Positions 36,568 through 44,940 of a stretch of DNA of 64,000 bases are shown in pieces. The notes under the pieces are model-generated. The model ran no database searches and was not told the DNA's origin. It saw only the letters and a list, made by a program, of their open reading frames with translations. A program made the position numbers and the translations under genes. Origin of the DNA: Algoriphagus machipongonensis (GTDB lineage: Bacteria > Bacteroidota > Bacteroidia > Cytophagales > Cyclobacteriaceae); the NCBI RefSeq assembly GCF_000166275.1, contig NZ_CM001023.1, positions 4,508,501-4,572,500 of the forward strand, given 5' to 3'. The stretch's first letter is position 1. Each line of letters starts with the position of its first letter.

Positions 36568-37761
36568 ATGAAAACGTTTAACAAATTAATCGGGGCTTTC
36601 TTACTATTTACCCTGAATCCACTATCGGGAATTTCACAAACAACAAATGACAATGAAGCTGGAATTTCTACCAGTAATTTCCAAATATCTATTGTCCCTT
36701 ATTTAGGAACCAACGGCACTCGCTCAGGAACCACTATCAATGATTATTCTTTTAACCTTTTTGGTGGCTACTCAGCAGGAACCAATAAACTAGAGATGGC
36801 TAGTTTATTCAATATCAATCGATATGATGCCAAGCATGTACAATTAGCTGGCTTATTTAATCAAGTAGGTGGCAAATTCAACGGAGTTCAACTCGCTGGC
36901 TTAGTGAATTCAAGTTTAGATTCTGTTCAAGGCCTTCAAGGGGCTGGGCTAGTCAATTTCACAGCTACTGGATTAAGAGGTGCTCAGATGGCAGGTCTGG
37001 TAAACTTTTCCGGGCAGCAAGCACATGGATTCCAAGCTGCTGGGCTAATCAATTTCTCAGGAAAAGAATTCAATGGTTTTCAAGGAGCTGGTCTTGGAAA
37101 CTTTGCTATAGGTGATGTCCATGGCACGCAGGCTGCAGGGTTGATCAATTTTACTCCAAAAGACCTCCATGGTGTACAGATAGCAGGAATTTTGAACTTT
37201 GCTAGAAATGTTCATGGATCCCAAATAGGACTAATTAATTACTCAGATAGCACTTCTGGAGCACCTATTGGATTGATTAGTTTTGTAAAATCAGGTTATC
37301 ATAAAATAGAGCTTAGCACTAATGAAAACCTTCCTATCAATTTTGCTTTCCGCACCGGAACCAGAAGCTTTTATAATATCGTCATGGTTGGTTTTCGTCC
37401 AGAATTTACCGAGTTCACCACTTGGGCATTCGGATACGGAATAGGAACATCTCCCAGACTAGGGAAAAAGTCCTTCTTAAATATTGAACTCAGTTCCGAA
37501 CAACTTAATCGCGGAAATGTAGAAGCTCTCAATATGATCAATCGCCTGCATGTTGGTTTAGACTTACAGGTTGCTAAAAAGTTTGGGATTTTCGCAGGCC
37601 CAACGCTTAACTATCGATTGTACGAAAACAACTATGACCGTCATCCTGACTTATTTATTTACGACGGTTTCAAAGTCATCTCCGAAGGCACTTATAAATA
37701 CAACTCAGACCTTGGAGGCCAATTATGGTGGGGCTTCCGCGCAGGTTTAAGATTCCTATAA
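36568..37761 (+). CDS. LA_2272-type surface repeat protein (paralogue lacking the STN domain)
   Basis: Exported repeat protein closely related to the preceding gene product over its last 330 residues. The signal peptide ends near residue 24 (SGISQ). The shared opening IVPYLGTNGTRSGTTIND resembles FVPFLGTNRKLSGSVVNN upstream, then come seven to eight 16-residue GxQxAGLxN units (about 90-216), the shared stretch YSDSTSGAPIGLISFVKSGYHKIELS split here to SGAPIGLISFVKSGYHK, and the end QLWWGFRAGLRFL. It lacks the STN and regulatory domains, so cannot signal by itself. Likely a duplication product and perhaps a partner or substitute of the upstream protein. Gap of 78 bases; probably co-transcribed. 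Confidence 0.82.
   Translation: MKTFNKLIGAFLLFTLNPLSGISQTTNDNEAGISTSNFQISIVPYLGTNGTRSGTTINDYSFNLFGGYSAGTNKLEMASLFNINRYDAKHVQLAGLFNQVGGKFNGVQLAGLVNSSLDSVQGLQGAGLVNFTATGLRGAQMAGLVNFSGQQAHGFQAAGLINFSGKEFNGFQGAGLGNFAIGDVHGTQAAGLINFTPKDLHGVQIAGILNFARNVHGSQIGLINYSDSTSGAPIGLISFVKSGYHKIELSTNENLPINFAFRTGTRSFYNIVMVGFRPEFTEFTTWAFGYGIGTSPRLGKKSFLNIELSSEQLNRGNVEALNMINRLHVGLDLQVAKKFGIFAGPTLNYRLYENNYDRHPDLFIYDGFKVISEGTYKYNSDLGGQLWWGFRAGLRFL
36835..37215 (+). repeat. Eight in-frame 48-bp repeats (16-residue unit)
   Basis: Residues 90-216 divide into units HVQLAGLFN, GVQLAGLVN, GLQGAGLVN, GAQMAGLVN, GFQAAGLIN, GFQGAGLGN, GTQAAGLIN and GVQIAGILN (each given by its first nine residues). All are 16 residues long except the last, which is 15. 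The regular period and invariant Gly, Gln, Gly and Asn suggest a beta-solenoid or stacked strands. Confidence 0.92.
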
Positions 37762-37836
37762 ACACATTCATTCTACATCTTTCTTTCACTGAGAATTACT
37801 CAGAATGGAAGACCCATGTCTAAAAATTGAAATGCT

Positions 37837-39864
37837 ATGAATTCTCTTTTCAAAATCTATCTCTTTTTATGTCTGTTCTTGATTCAAATATCCGCTCAAG
37901 CGCAGGAAATAAGTCAAACGGTTCGGGGGAAAATTGTTGACCAGGTCAGCAAATCACCCCTGATAGGTGCTTCTATTATGATTCTCAACACAGATCCTTT
38001 GATCGGAGGAGTCACCAATGAATTGGGAGAATTCAAGCTTCAAAATGTACCCCTGGGTCAGCATTCTTTACGCGTAAGTTATGTTGGATACCAAGAGTCT
38101 ATCTTGCCAAACGTACAAGTAAACTCAGGGAAAGAGGTTGTATTAGAGGTCTTCATGGAAGAAGACATCACACAGATTCAAGAATTTGTAGTGACTGCTA
38201 CAGAAAAAGATAGAACTATCAATGATATGGTGGTGGTCAGCGGTAGAACATTTTCGGTTGAGGAAACAAAAAAGTTTGCTGCTGCTGTTAACGACCCAGG
38301 CAGAATGGCTGCCTCCTTTTCAGGTGTGGTGAGTACTGATGATGGCAATAACAACATTTCTATTCGAGGAAATAGTCCAAATGGATTACTTTGGAGAATG
38401 GAGGGAATAGAAATTCCCAACCCAAATCATTTCATTAACCCAGGGAGTTCGGGCGGTGGTGTATCTATCTTAAGTGCTCAACTTCTATCCAATTCAGATT
38501 TCCTAACAGGAGCTTTTCCTGCTGAATATGGGAATGCCCTTTCGGGAGTTTTCGACCTAAATCTGAGAAAAGGAAATAATGAAAATCAAGAGTATACTTT
38601 CCAAGCTGGATTTCTAGGTATAGACGTAGCTGCGGAGGGTCCTATTGCCAAGAATTACCGGGGTTCATATTTGGTCAACTACCGATATTCCACGCTTTCA
38701 CTTTTATCAAAACTTGGGTTACCCTTAGGAGATTTTGCAACCAATTTCCAGGATCTTTCCTTCAATATTTATCTTCCTACTAGTGCTAAAAGCAGTTTTT
38801 CAATATTTGGCTTCGGTGGGCTTAGTGACCAAGATAGTGAGGCGGAATCAGATTCATTGAAATGGGAGAGCGATGGCGACAGGTACAGCTCTAATTTCCT
38901 TTCCAATACTGGAGCAATTGGGTTAAAACATTCTTTGACTGTAAACAAGTCAAATTTCCTTCAATCCACTATCCTGTTTTCTGGCAATACCATTGAATTC
39001 AATGAGTTTAGATTAAATCAGGAAATAGTCAATGAGAATCGCTATCAAGAGCAGTTTGGCAATTCTAAAATAACTCTGAGTACGGTCTTGAATTCTAAAT
39101 TATCTGCAAGATCCAGTCTGCGAACAGGCATTTATCTCAACCAGCTATATTATAATTTGTATCAAAACAATTATGATGAAGACCAGGGAATCATGGTACG
39201 TGAGATTGACTCTAAAGGCAATACACAAAGTATTCAGGCTTTCTCACAATGGAATTATAAGGCAAATGACCGTCTTACGTTGAATGTTGGTTTGCATTAT
39301 TTGGAGCTACTTCTGAATCATTCAAGATCTATTGAGCCCAGGCTGAGCGCTTCCTATGAACTCGATGAGGTACAACGAATTAATTTCGGGTATGGCCTGC
39401 ACAGTCAGATCCAACCATTGGGAACCTATCTTGCAGAGCAAGAAGTGAATGGTACCATTTTACTTCCAAATGAAAACCTTGATTTTAGTAAATCGCATCA
39501 TTTTGTCTTGGGTTATGACCGTTCCCTCAATCCTTTCCTACGATTAAAGCTAGAAGCCTATTATCAGCATTTATTCCAAATTCCAATCAAGGAAGGGGTT
39601 GATGAGACTTATTCTATTATCAACCAGCAATGGACATTTGCTACAGATCCATTGATCAATGAAGGGTTTGGAAAAAATTATGGTGTAGAGCTGACTTTGG
39701 AGCAATTCACCAATAATAACATGTACTTCCTGCTTTCAACCTCACTCTATAATTCGCTTTATAAGACTCAGGAAAACGTCTGGAGAAATACTCGGTACAA
39801 TGGGAATTTGAACGTCACATTTACAGGAGGAAAAGAATTTGCCTTGAAAAAAATCGAGCCTTAG
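37837..39864 (+). CDS. TonB-dependent receptor, main part (reading frame broken near the 3' end)
   Basis: Outer-membrane receptor for energised uptake. The signal peptide ends near residue 23 (SAQAQ), a carboxypeptidase-regulatory-like domain spans about 27-110, the plug about 115-230 (NISIRGNSPNGLLWRMEGIEIPNP, split here as ISIRGNSPNG and RMEGIEIP), and barrel strands follow. There is no STN domain. At an A7 run (39847-39853) the frame ends at TAG a few codons on, and the missing C-terminal strands continue in another frame up to 40184. One more A would restore a receptor of about 782 residues. It follows the sigma/FecR/repeat genes and may belong to their regulon. Confidence 0.88.
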   Translation: MNSLFKIYLFLCLFLIQISAQAQEISQTVRGKIVDQVSKSPLIGASIMILNTDPLIGGVTNELGEFKLQNVPLGQHSLRVSYVGYQESILPNVQVNSGKEVVLEVFMEEDITQIQEFVVTATEKDRTINDMVVVSGRTFSVEETKKFAAAVNDPGRMAASFSGVVSTDDGNNNISIRGNSPNGLLWRMEGIEIPNPNHFINPGSSGGGVSILSAQLLSNSDFLTGAFPAEYGNALSGVFDLNLRKGNNENQEYTFQAGFLGIDVAAEGPIAKNYRGSYLVNYRYSTLSLLSKLGLPLGDFATNFQDLSFNIYLPTSAKSSFSIFGFGGLSDQDSEAESDSLKWESDGDRYSSNFLSNTGAIGLKHSLTVNKSNFLQSTILFSGNTIEFNEFRLNQEIVNENRYQEQFGNSKITLSTVLNSKLSARSSLRTGIYLNQLYYNLYQNNYDEDQGIMVREIDSKGNTQSIQAFSQWNYKANDRLTLNVGLHYLELLLNHSRSIEPRLSASYELDEVQRINFGYGLHSQIQPLGTYLAEQEVNGTILLPNENLDFSKSHHFVLGYDRSLNPFLRLKLEAYYQHLFQIPIKEGVDETYSIINQQWTFATDPLINEGFGKNYGVELTLEQFTNNNMYFLLSTSLYNSLYKTQENVWRNTRYNGNLNVTFTGGKEFALKKIEP

Positions 39865-40184
39865 GAATCAACCTTCGGGCAATCTATGGAGGGGGCTTTA
39901 GGACGAACCCAATCCTTTTGGATGAATCCATTGAAGCAGAAGAAACTGTTTTTGATGAGAACCGAGCCTTTGAAGAGCAAAACCCTGCTTATTTCAGAAC
40001 TGATTTGAGAATCAGCCTGAAGAAAAATAAACCAAAATCAACTCGCACCTGGGCTTTGGACATACAAAACGCGACCAACAGAAAAAATGTCTATGGAAGC
40101 TATTATGATCCAACAGAAGGAGAGATCATGACTTCTTATTTGACTCCATTAATCCCGATCCTTAGTTATCGAGTAGAGTTCTAA
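39865..40184 (+). pseudogene. 3' end of the TonB-dependent receptor in a shifted frame
   Basis: Directly after the premature stop, the frame that begins LGINLRAIYGGGFRTNPILL continues to a stop at 40184 and ends YRVEF, a typical C-terminal beta-strand with terminal Phe for an outer-membrane barrel. KSTRTWALDIQNATNRKNV is the usual penultimate strand of this receptor family. It has no start codon of its own suited to translation (a TTG at 39918 only). It is therefore the detached end of the preceding receptor gene, not an independent protein. Cause: true frameshift mutation, slippage, or sequencing error in a homopolymer. Confidence 0.85.
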
Positions 40185-40190
40185 AAATAA

Positions 40191-40227
40191 ATGCCTGGCC
40201 TAATGAAATTTCCTCATTAGGCCGGGT
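40191..40227 (+). terminator. Stem-loop terminator after the TonB receptor gene
   Basis: Arms CCTGGCCTAATGA (40194-40206) and TCATTAGGCCGGG (40214-40226) pair with one G-U wobble on the plus strand and a 7-base loop. The T tract after it is weak (TATTTCCTT). On the minus strand the wobble becomes a mismatch, so the plus-strand use is favoured. Confidence 0.7.
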
Positions 40228-40241
40228 ATTTCCTTGCTCCT

Positions 40242-41783
40242 CTAACTCAATTCTTTCTTAAGAATTTTACCTGTTGCGGACATGGGTAAAGCATCCAAAA
40301 ACTCGATAATCCTTGGGTATTTATATGATGCAATATGTGCTTTCGTCCATGAAATCAACTCCTCTTCACTAATATCAAAACCATTATTGCGTACCACACA
40401 AGCTTTTATTTCTTCACCTAAGCTTTCAGCAGGAACACCTATGACAGCTACCATCGATACCGCCTCATGCTTCATCATCACTTCCTCGATCTCTCTAGGG
40501 TAAACATTCAAGCCCTTCCTGATGATCATATCCTTAGTCCGGTCCACAATGAAAAAGAACCCATCCTCATCTTTTATGGCGACATCCCCTGAATACAACC
40601 AGCCATCCTGAATGGTTTTTTCGCTAGCTTCTAGATTATTGTAATATCCTTTCATCACATTATGCCCGCGATAGATTAATTCACCCTTCTCTCCTACAGG
40701 AAGTTCTTTTCCCTCTTCATCCACTATTTTAACTTCTACTCCCCAGATTGGAACCCCAACTGATCCTGCCTTGGTCCCAAACTCTTTTTGGTTAAAAGTC
40801 ACCACAGGAGACCCTTCAGACATACCGTACCCTTCTAAAATATCTACATTAAATTTTTTCTTAAAATTTTCCAGAACATTGACGGGCAAAGCAGCTCCTC
40901 CTGAAACACAAGTTTTTAAATTCTTTGCGATACCTTTTAGGTCAAATTGTTCTCCCTCAAAATTCAATAACCCCCAATACATGGTAGGAACCCCAGCAAA
41001 AATGTTTACCTGATGTTTTTGCATCAAACCAAAAACCTGGGATGCATCAAACCTAGGTAATAATACGCTGGTTGCACCGACATAGAGTCCTGCATTCATT
41101 AATACCGTCATAGCAAAAATGTGAAAGAGAGGCAATACGATGAGTTGGGTATCTTCCTTTTCCAAAGAGAGGATTTTCACCGAAAGCATCGCATTCAGCA
41201 ATAAATTAGAATGTGATAACTCAGCTCCCTTTGGCTTACCCGTGGTACCAGAGGTATAAATAATAAGTGCTGTATCATCCGATTTTGTGACTACCGTAGA
41301 AAAAACAGGAGGTTCATCTTTCATCAGCATCCCTAAAGCCTTAACCCCATCAATAGGTGAAGGATCGGACATTTGGGGGCTGATTACAATAAATTGTTCA
41401 CAACAATCAGTGTTGCAGAATCCCTCATAGCCCTCTTTTGCCATGGGCAAGTCTGGAGTCCCCTCAAAACAAAAGTAGGCTTTCGCACCTGAGTTTTGAA
41501 GATGATATTCTATTTCATCATGTTTGAGTAGCACGGAGAGCGGAACAACAATGGCTCCTGCTTTTAAAATCCCGAAATAGACCATTGGGAAATAAGGTAA
41601 ATTAAGACAGCTTAGTGCTACTCGATCACCTTTTTTGATTCCTAATTTTTGAATGCTGTTTGCTATTTGATTGGCCGCTCCATTTATCTGAGCAAAAGTC
41701 AAGCGCTTATCCATAAAAATAAAGGCGTCCTTATTGGGATATTTCCGAGCACTCTCTTCCAACAATACTGAAAGATTCATCAT
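40242..41783 (-). CDS. AMP-dependent acyl-CoA synthetase/ligase (long-chain fatty acid type)
   Basis: Adenylate-forming enzyme activating a carboxylic acid to its CoA thioester. The P-loop-like motif IIYTSGTTGKPKGAELSH is at about residues 174-191; GGAALPVNVLENF and the A5 motif GYGMSEGSPVV follow; YSGDVAIKDEDGFFFIVDRTKD holds the A7-A8 hinge, and the C-terminal SATGKILKKEL contains the catalytic Lys. Length 513 is standard. It stands alone and its acyl specificity cannot be assigned, although fatty acids are most likely. Confidence 0.94.
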   Translation of the reverse strand: MMNLSVLLEESARKYPNKDAFIFMDKRLTFAQINGAANQIANSIQKLGIKKGDRVALSCLNLPYFPMVYFGILKAGAIVVPLSVLLKHDEIEYHLQNSGAKAYFCFEGTPDLPMAKEGYEGFCNTDCCEQFIVISPQMSDPSPIDGVKALGMLMKDEPPVFSTVVTKSDDTALIIYTSGTTGKPKGAELSHSNLLLNAMLSVKILSLEKEDTQLIVLPLFHIFAMTVLMNAGLYVGATSVLLPRFDASQVFGLMQKHQVNIFAGVPTMYWGLLNFEGEQFDLKGIAKNLKTCVSGGAALPVNVLENFKKKFNVDILEGYGMSEGSPVVTFNQKEFGTKAGSVGVPIWGVEVKIVDEEGKELPVGEKGELIYRGHNVMKGYYNNLEASEKTIQDGWLYSGDVAIKDEDGFFFIVDRTKDMIIRKGLNVYPREIEEVMMKHEAVSMVAVIGVPAESLGEEIKACVVRNNGFDISEEELISWTKAHIASYKYPRIIEFLDALPMSATGKILKKELS

Positions 41784-41881
41784 GATTCTATCGATTAGAT
41801 GGGTGTAATGTTAAATTCTTAGGCACTACATCAATCTAACTATTTTTTAGCTTTTTATAACGATTCAAGTCAATCAACCTA

Positions 41882-43999
41882 TTAGTCTGGAAGCGCGAAA
41901 GCCACATAAGAATCTCCACTTTTGGTCCCTTTTCCCCCTCCACAAGCGATCACAAGGAATTGTTTGCCATCATATTCATACATTGCTGGGGTAGCATGCC
42001 CTGCCGCTGGCAACTTAGCTTCCCAAAGCTTTTCTCCCGTTTCCTTGTCAAAGGCTCTGATTTTCTCATCCTTCGTCGCAGCAATAAAAAGTAGACCTCC
42101 TGCTGTTACCACTGGACCTCCATAATTTTCAGTCCCAGTAGGCTCAAACCCTTGTGCGCTTAATGAATTAATCTCACCCAAAGTGACTTGCCATTTTTTC
42201 TTGCCGGTATTCATATCAATGGCTGTTAATAAGCCCCAAGGTGGATTGGAGCCATAAACCCCATCTTTCGTTAGCAATTTTTTATATCCATTCATATAGT
42301 ACCCAGGGGCTAAAGGAACATTCTCTCCCTCCATATCCTTTTTATCACCTTCCTCCAAATTTTTACCAAGTAAAAAGGCTGTTAAAATCTTTCTATTTTC
42401 TTCACTAATATGATCAAAAGCGGGCATAGCCCCTCTTCCTTTTATAATCAATTGATTCAAAGAATCTTGGGAGTACTTTTCAGCAAGCCCTATTAATGAA
42501 GGTATTGCAGGCAAATCCCCTTTTCGTGAAAGCCCATGACAATTACCACAGTAACTGCTGTAGATAGATTGCCCAACATTCTCAAATTCAGCATTGGGTG
42601 TCATCTCAATAAGCCATGGGATCTGATTGGCATTCACATATAATGTTTGATTACTTGGATCAAAAGAAGCCCCGCCCCATTCACCGCCACCATCCATTCC
42701 TGGAAATAAAATAATTCCATGCTCCGAGCTTGGTGGAGCCCAGGTATCACCATACTGAACATTCACCAACTGACTTCTAATATCTTCTTCCCATTCTGGT
42801 TTTAAACTCAAAATATCGGAGTCCTCAAAAGTCATGTTCATAAATGGCTCTGGCAATGTTGGGATCGGCTGTGTGGCAGAAGTAATCTCACCAGGCAAAT
42901 TGGATTGAGGGACATTGGTCTCTACAATAGGCCAGATGGGTTCACCAGATTCTCGATCAAAAACATAGGTCATCCCCTGCTTTGAAATCTGAGCTACCGC
43001 ATCAATCCATTCTCCCTCTTTCTGTATTCTTATGAGGTTAGGATTGGCAGGAAAATCCCTATCCCAAACATCATGATGAACCGCCTGAAAATGCCATATT
43101 CTCTCTCCGGTATTAGCATCTAAAGCCACTAAGGAATTTGCATATAAGTTGTCTCCGGTTCTATATCCACCCCAGAAATCATAGGTGGCAGAACCAGTAG
43201 GGACGAAGACGATTTCTCTTTTTTGATCGACTACCATTCCTGCCCAATTATTGGCCCCTCCAATTTTCTGAATAAACTCCGAGTCCCAGGTATCATAGCC
43301 GAATTCACCTTTTTGAGGGATGGTATGAAAAATCCATTCTCTTTTACCAGTTTTCACATTATAGGCCCGAATATGGCCTGGGGCAGCATCCAGCCCCTCA
43401 GAAAGCCGCATCCCAATGATGATCTTATCCTTGAAAATTACTCCCGGAGCATTGGCTACAATCAAAAAATCGTCTCTATCGGTATCTAAATTTTTCCTTA
43501 GATCCACTTTACCTCCATCTCCAAATTCAGAAATAGGATTACCTGTCAAAGCATCTACCGCCATCAACCAGTTTCCAGCCCCAAAAAGGATTCTTTTATC
43601 TTCTGCTTCTGCCCAATAACTCACACCACGATTTGTTCCTGCCCAAGAATTTTCTCCTCCTAAAATATCAAATGGATCAAATCGCCAAATTTCTTTGCCT
43701 GTTGCTGCGTCCAAAGCAAAAACATCAAGTGATGGGCTGGTACCATACAAAATGCCATCAATCACGATCGGTTGACACTGGATTTGGGATCTTTCTGTCG
43801 CATCGCCTGTATGGTAAACCCAAGCTTGTGCAAGTTGACTTACATTATCCTTGTTGATTTGTGTTAAAGATGAATAACGGGAACCATCTTCCGGACCTCC
43901 ATAATGTGACCAATCTGTATAATCAATATTATTTTCTTCGGACGTACATGCAATAAGAAAAAATAGAAATACCAGAAAGCTTGAAGGAATTACTTTCAT
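41882..43999 (-). CDS. PQQ-dependent dehydrogenase lipoprotein with embedded cytochrome c domain
   Basis: Periplasmic quinoprotein oxidising an alcohol or sugar. The signal peptide ends in the lipobox FLIAC (Cys18). Propeller blades carry DWSHYGGPEDGSRYSSLTQI at the start, WRFDPFDILGGENSWAGTNRGVSYW (shortened to SWAGTNRGVSYW) and many tryptophan docking motifs such as GKEIWRF and GERIWHF. At about residue 482 the haem motif CGNCH begins a cytochrome c domain inserted between blades, ending with MPAF as likely Met ligand; two more blades follow it. Substrate unknown. Length 705. This layout occurs in Bacteroidota PQQ dehydrogenases. No PQQ synthesis genes are in the window. Confidence 0.92.
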   Translation of the reverse strand: MKVIPSSFLVFLFFLIACTSEENNIDYTDWSHYGGPEDGSRYSSLTQINKDNVSQLAQAWVYHTGDATERSQIQCQPIVIDGILYGTSPSLDVFALDAATGKEIWRFDPFDILGGENSWAGTNRGVSYWAEAEDKRILFGAGNWLMAVDALTGNPISEFGDGGKVDLRKNLDTDRDDFLIVANAPGVIFKDKIIIGMRLSEGLDAAPGHIRAYNVKTGKREWIFHTIPQKGEFGYDTWDSEFIQKIGGANNWAGMVVDQKREIVFVPTGSATYDFWGGYRTGDNLYANSLVALDANTGERIWHFQAVHHDVWDRDFPANPNLIRIQKEGEWIDAVAQISKQGMTYVFDRESGEPIWPIVETNVPQSNLPGEITSATQPIPTLPEPFMNMTFEDSDILSLKPEWEEDIRSQLVNVQYGDTWAPPSSEHGIILFPGMDGGGEWGGASFDPSNQTLYVNANQIPWLIEMTPNAEFENVGQSIYSSYCGNCHGLSRKGDLPAIPSLIGLAEKYSQDSLNQLIIKGRGAMPAFDHISEENRKILTAFLLGKNLEEGDKKDMEGENVPLAPGYYMNGYKKLLTKDGVYGSNPPWGLLTAIDMNTGKKKWQVTLGEINSLSAQGFEPTGTENYGGPVVTAGGLLFIAATKDEKIRAFDKETGEKLWEAKLPAAGHATPAMYEYDGKQFLVIACGGGKGTKSGDSYVAFALPD

Positions 44000-44068
44000 A
44001 TTCTTGGGTTTAAGGAAATTGATTCTAAAAATATCGGCTTTTTTAAAGCCCCTTCAAAATCCTAAGGT

Positions 44069-44893
44069 CTACTTCACATAAGTAAAATCAAGGGGGTCAG
44101 GAAAGTGGAACTCAAAACCTGTACTAAGAAGCTTTTCTGGAGAAATCAATCGGTCCTCGCCCTCCTTTGGCGGAGCATAACTTTTAGGAGGCTTTATGCC
44201 CAGTTCATGAGAGTTTTTTTCATAAATCTCTTTTCTAACTGCATGAACTGGAGCAACAGCATTGAAGGTTTTTCCCCAAAGTTCCTCCTCTAGAATCCAT
44301 GCCATAACCCTGACAGCATCCTCTTGATGAATAAAATTAACTCGGGTATGTCCGACCACCTGATCTTTTCCTGAAAAGTATCTTCCAGGAATCCTGTCCA
44401 CACCTAATAACCCTCCAAACCTGATGATGGTGGTATCGAAATTATTTTCACTTAAGACCATTTTTTCTGCGGTAAGCAAGGTAGGATTACCTGCATTTTC
44501 CTTCGTCAGAACAAAATCCTCTGTATAAGTCATTCCATTTTTTTCGGATGGATAAACTCCTGTGCTGGAAACAAAAACAACTTTTTTTACCTCAGATTTG
44601 CCCAGCATACTCATTAGGTATTTCAATTGTTCTATGTAAAAACCTGATGACTGAGAACGGGATTTGGGGGGTATGTTAATCACCATATATTCAGCTTCAA
44701 AAAGCTTTTGAAACCCTTCGCCTTTGGGAAAAGGATCCAATTGAAATTGAATAGCTGATATCCCTGCCTCTTGTAAAGAAGCACACTTCGCCTTGCTTGT
44801 GGTACTCCCACAAACTTCCCAATTTCTATCTTGTAAAAAATTAGCCAGGGGAAGTCCAATCCATCCTAGGCCTATAACTGCAACTTTCTTCAT
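44069..44893 (-). CDS. NAD(P)-binding SDR/epimerase-like protein (YeeZ-like)
   Basis: Extended-SDR-like oxidoreductase or epimerase. The dinucleotide loop VAVIGLGWIGLPLA opens the protein, with VVFVSSTGVYPSE in the middle and INFIHQEDAVRVMAWILEE near the end, resembling E. coli YeeZ and related proteins. The canonical YxxxK is not obvious, so catalysis is uncertain. I use ATG 44893 (MKKVAVIG); the frame stays open 28 codons further but that stretch overlaps the terminator of the gene before it and has no homology-like features. Length 274 residues. It follows the hydroxylase gene on the same strand with a terminator between them. Confidence 0.85.
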   Translation of the reverse strand: MKKVAVIGLGWIGLPLANFLQDRNWEVCGSTTSKAKCASLQEAGISAIQFQLDPFPKGEGFQKLFEAEYMVINIPPKSRSQSSGFYIEQLKYLMSMLGKSEVKKVVFVSSTGVYPSEKNGMTYTEDFVLTKENAGNPTLLTAEKMVLSENNFDTTIIRFGGLLGVDRIPGRYFSGKDQVVGHTRVNFIHQEDAVRVMAWILEEELWGKTFNAVAPVHAVRKEIYEKNSHELGIKPPKSYAPPKEGEDRLISPEKLLSTGFEFHFPDPLDFTYVK

Positions 44894-44904
44894 TTGTTTC
44901 GAAT

Positions 44905-44934
44905 AAAAAAAACCTCCTTTTATGGGAGGTTTTT
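44905..44934 (-). terminator. Terminator of the fatty acid hydroxylase gene
   Basis: Arms AAAAACCTCC (44908-44917) and GGAGGTTTTT (44925-44934) around a 7-base loop; on the minus strand it ends in a T run. It lies a few bases past the stop of the minus-strand hydroxylase gene and just before the start of the SDR-like gene. Confidence 0.85.
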
Positions 44935-44940
44935 CAATGT

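Noticed and set aside
36835..37215. Possible CRISPR-like array because of 48-bp regular repeats
   Set aside because: The repeats are in frame, diverged at DNA level, fully translated as 16-residue units, and there are no constant repeats with unique spacers or cas genes.
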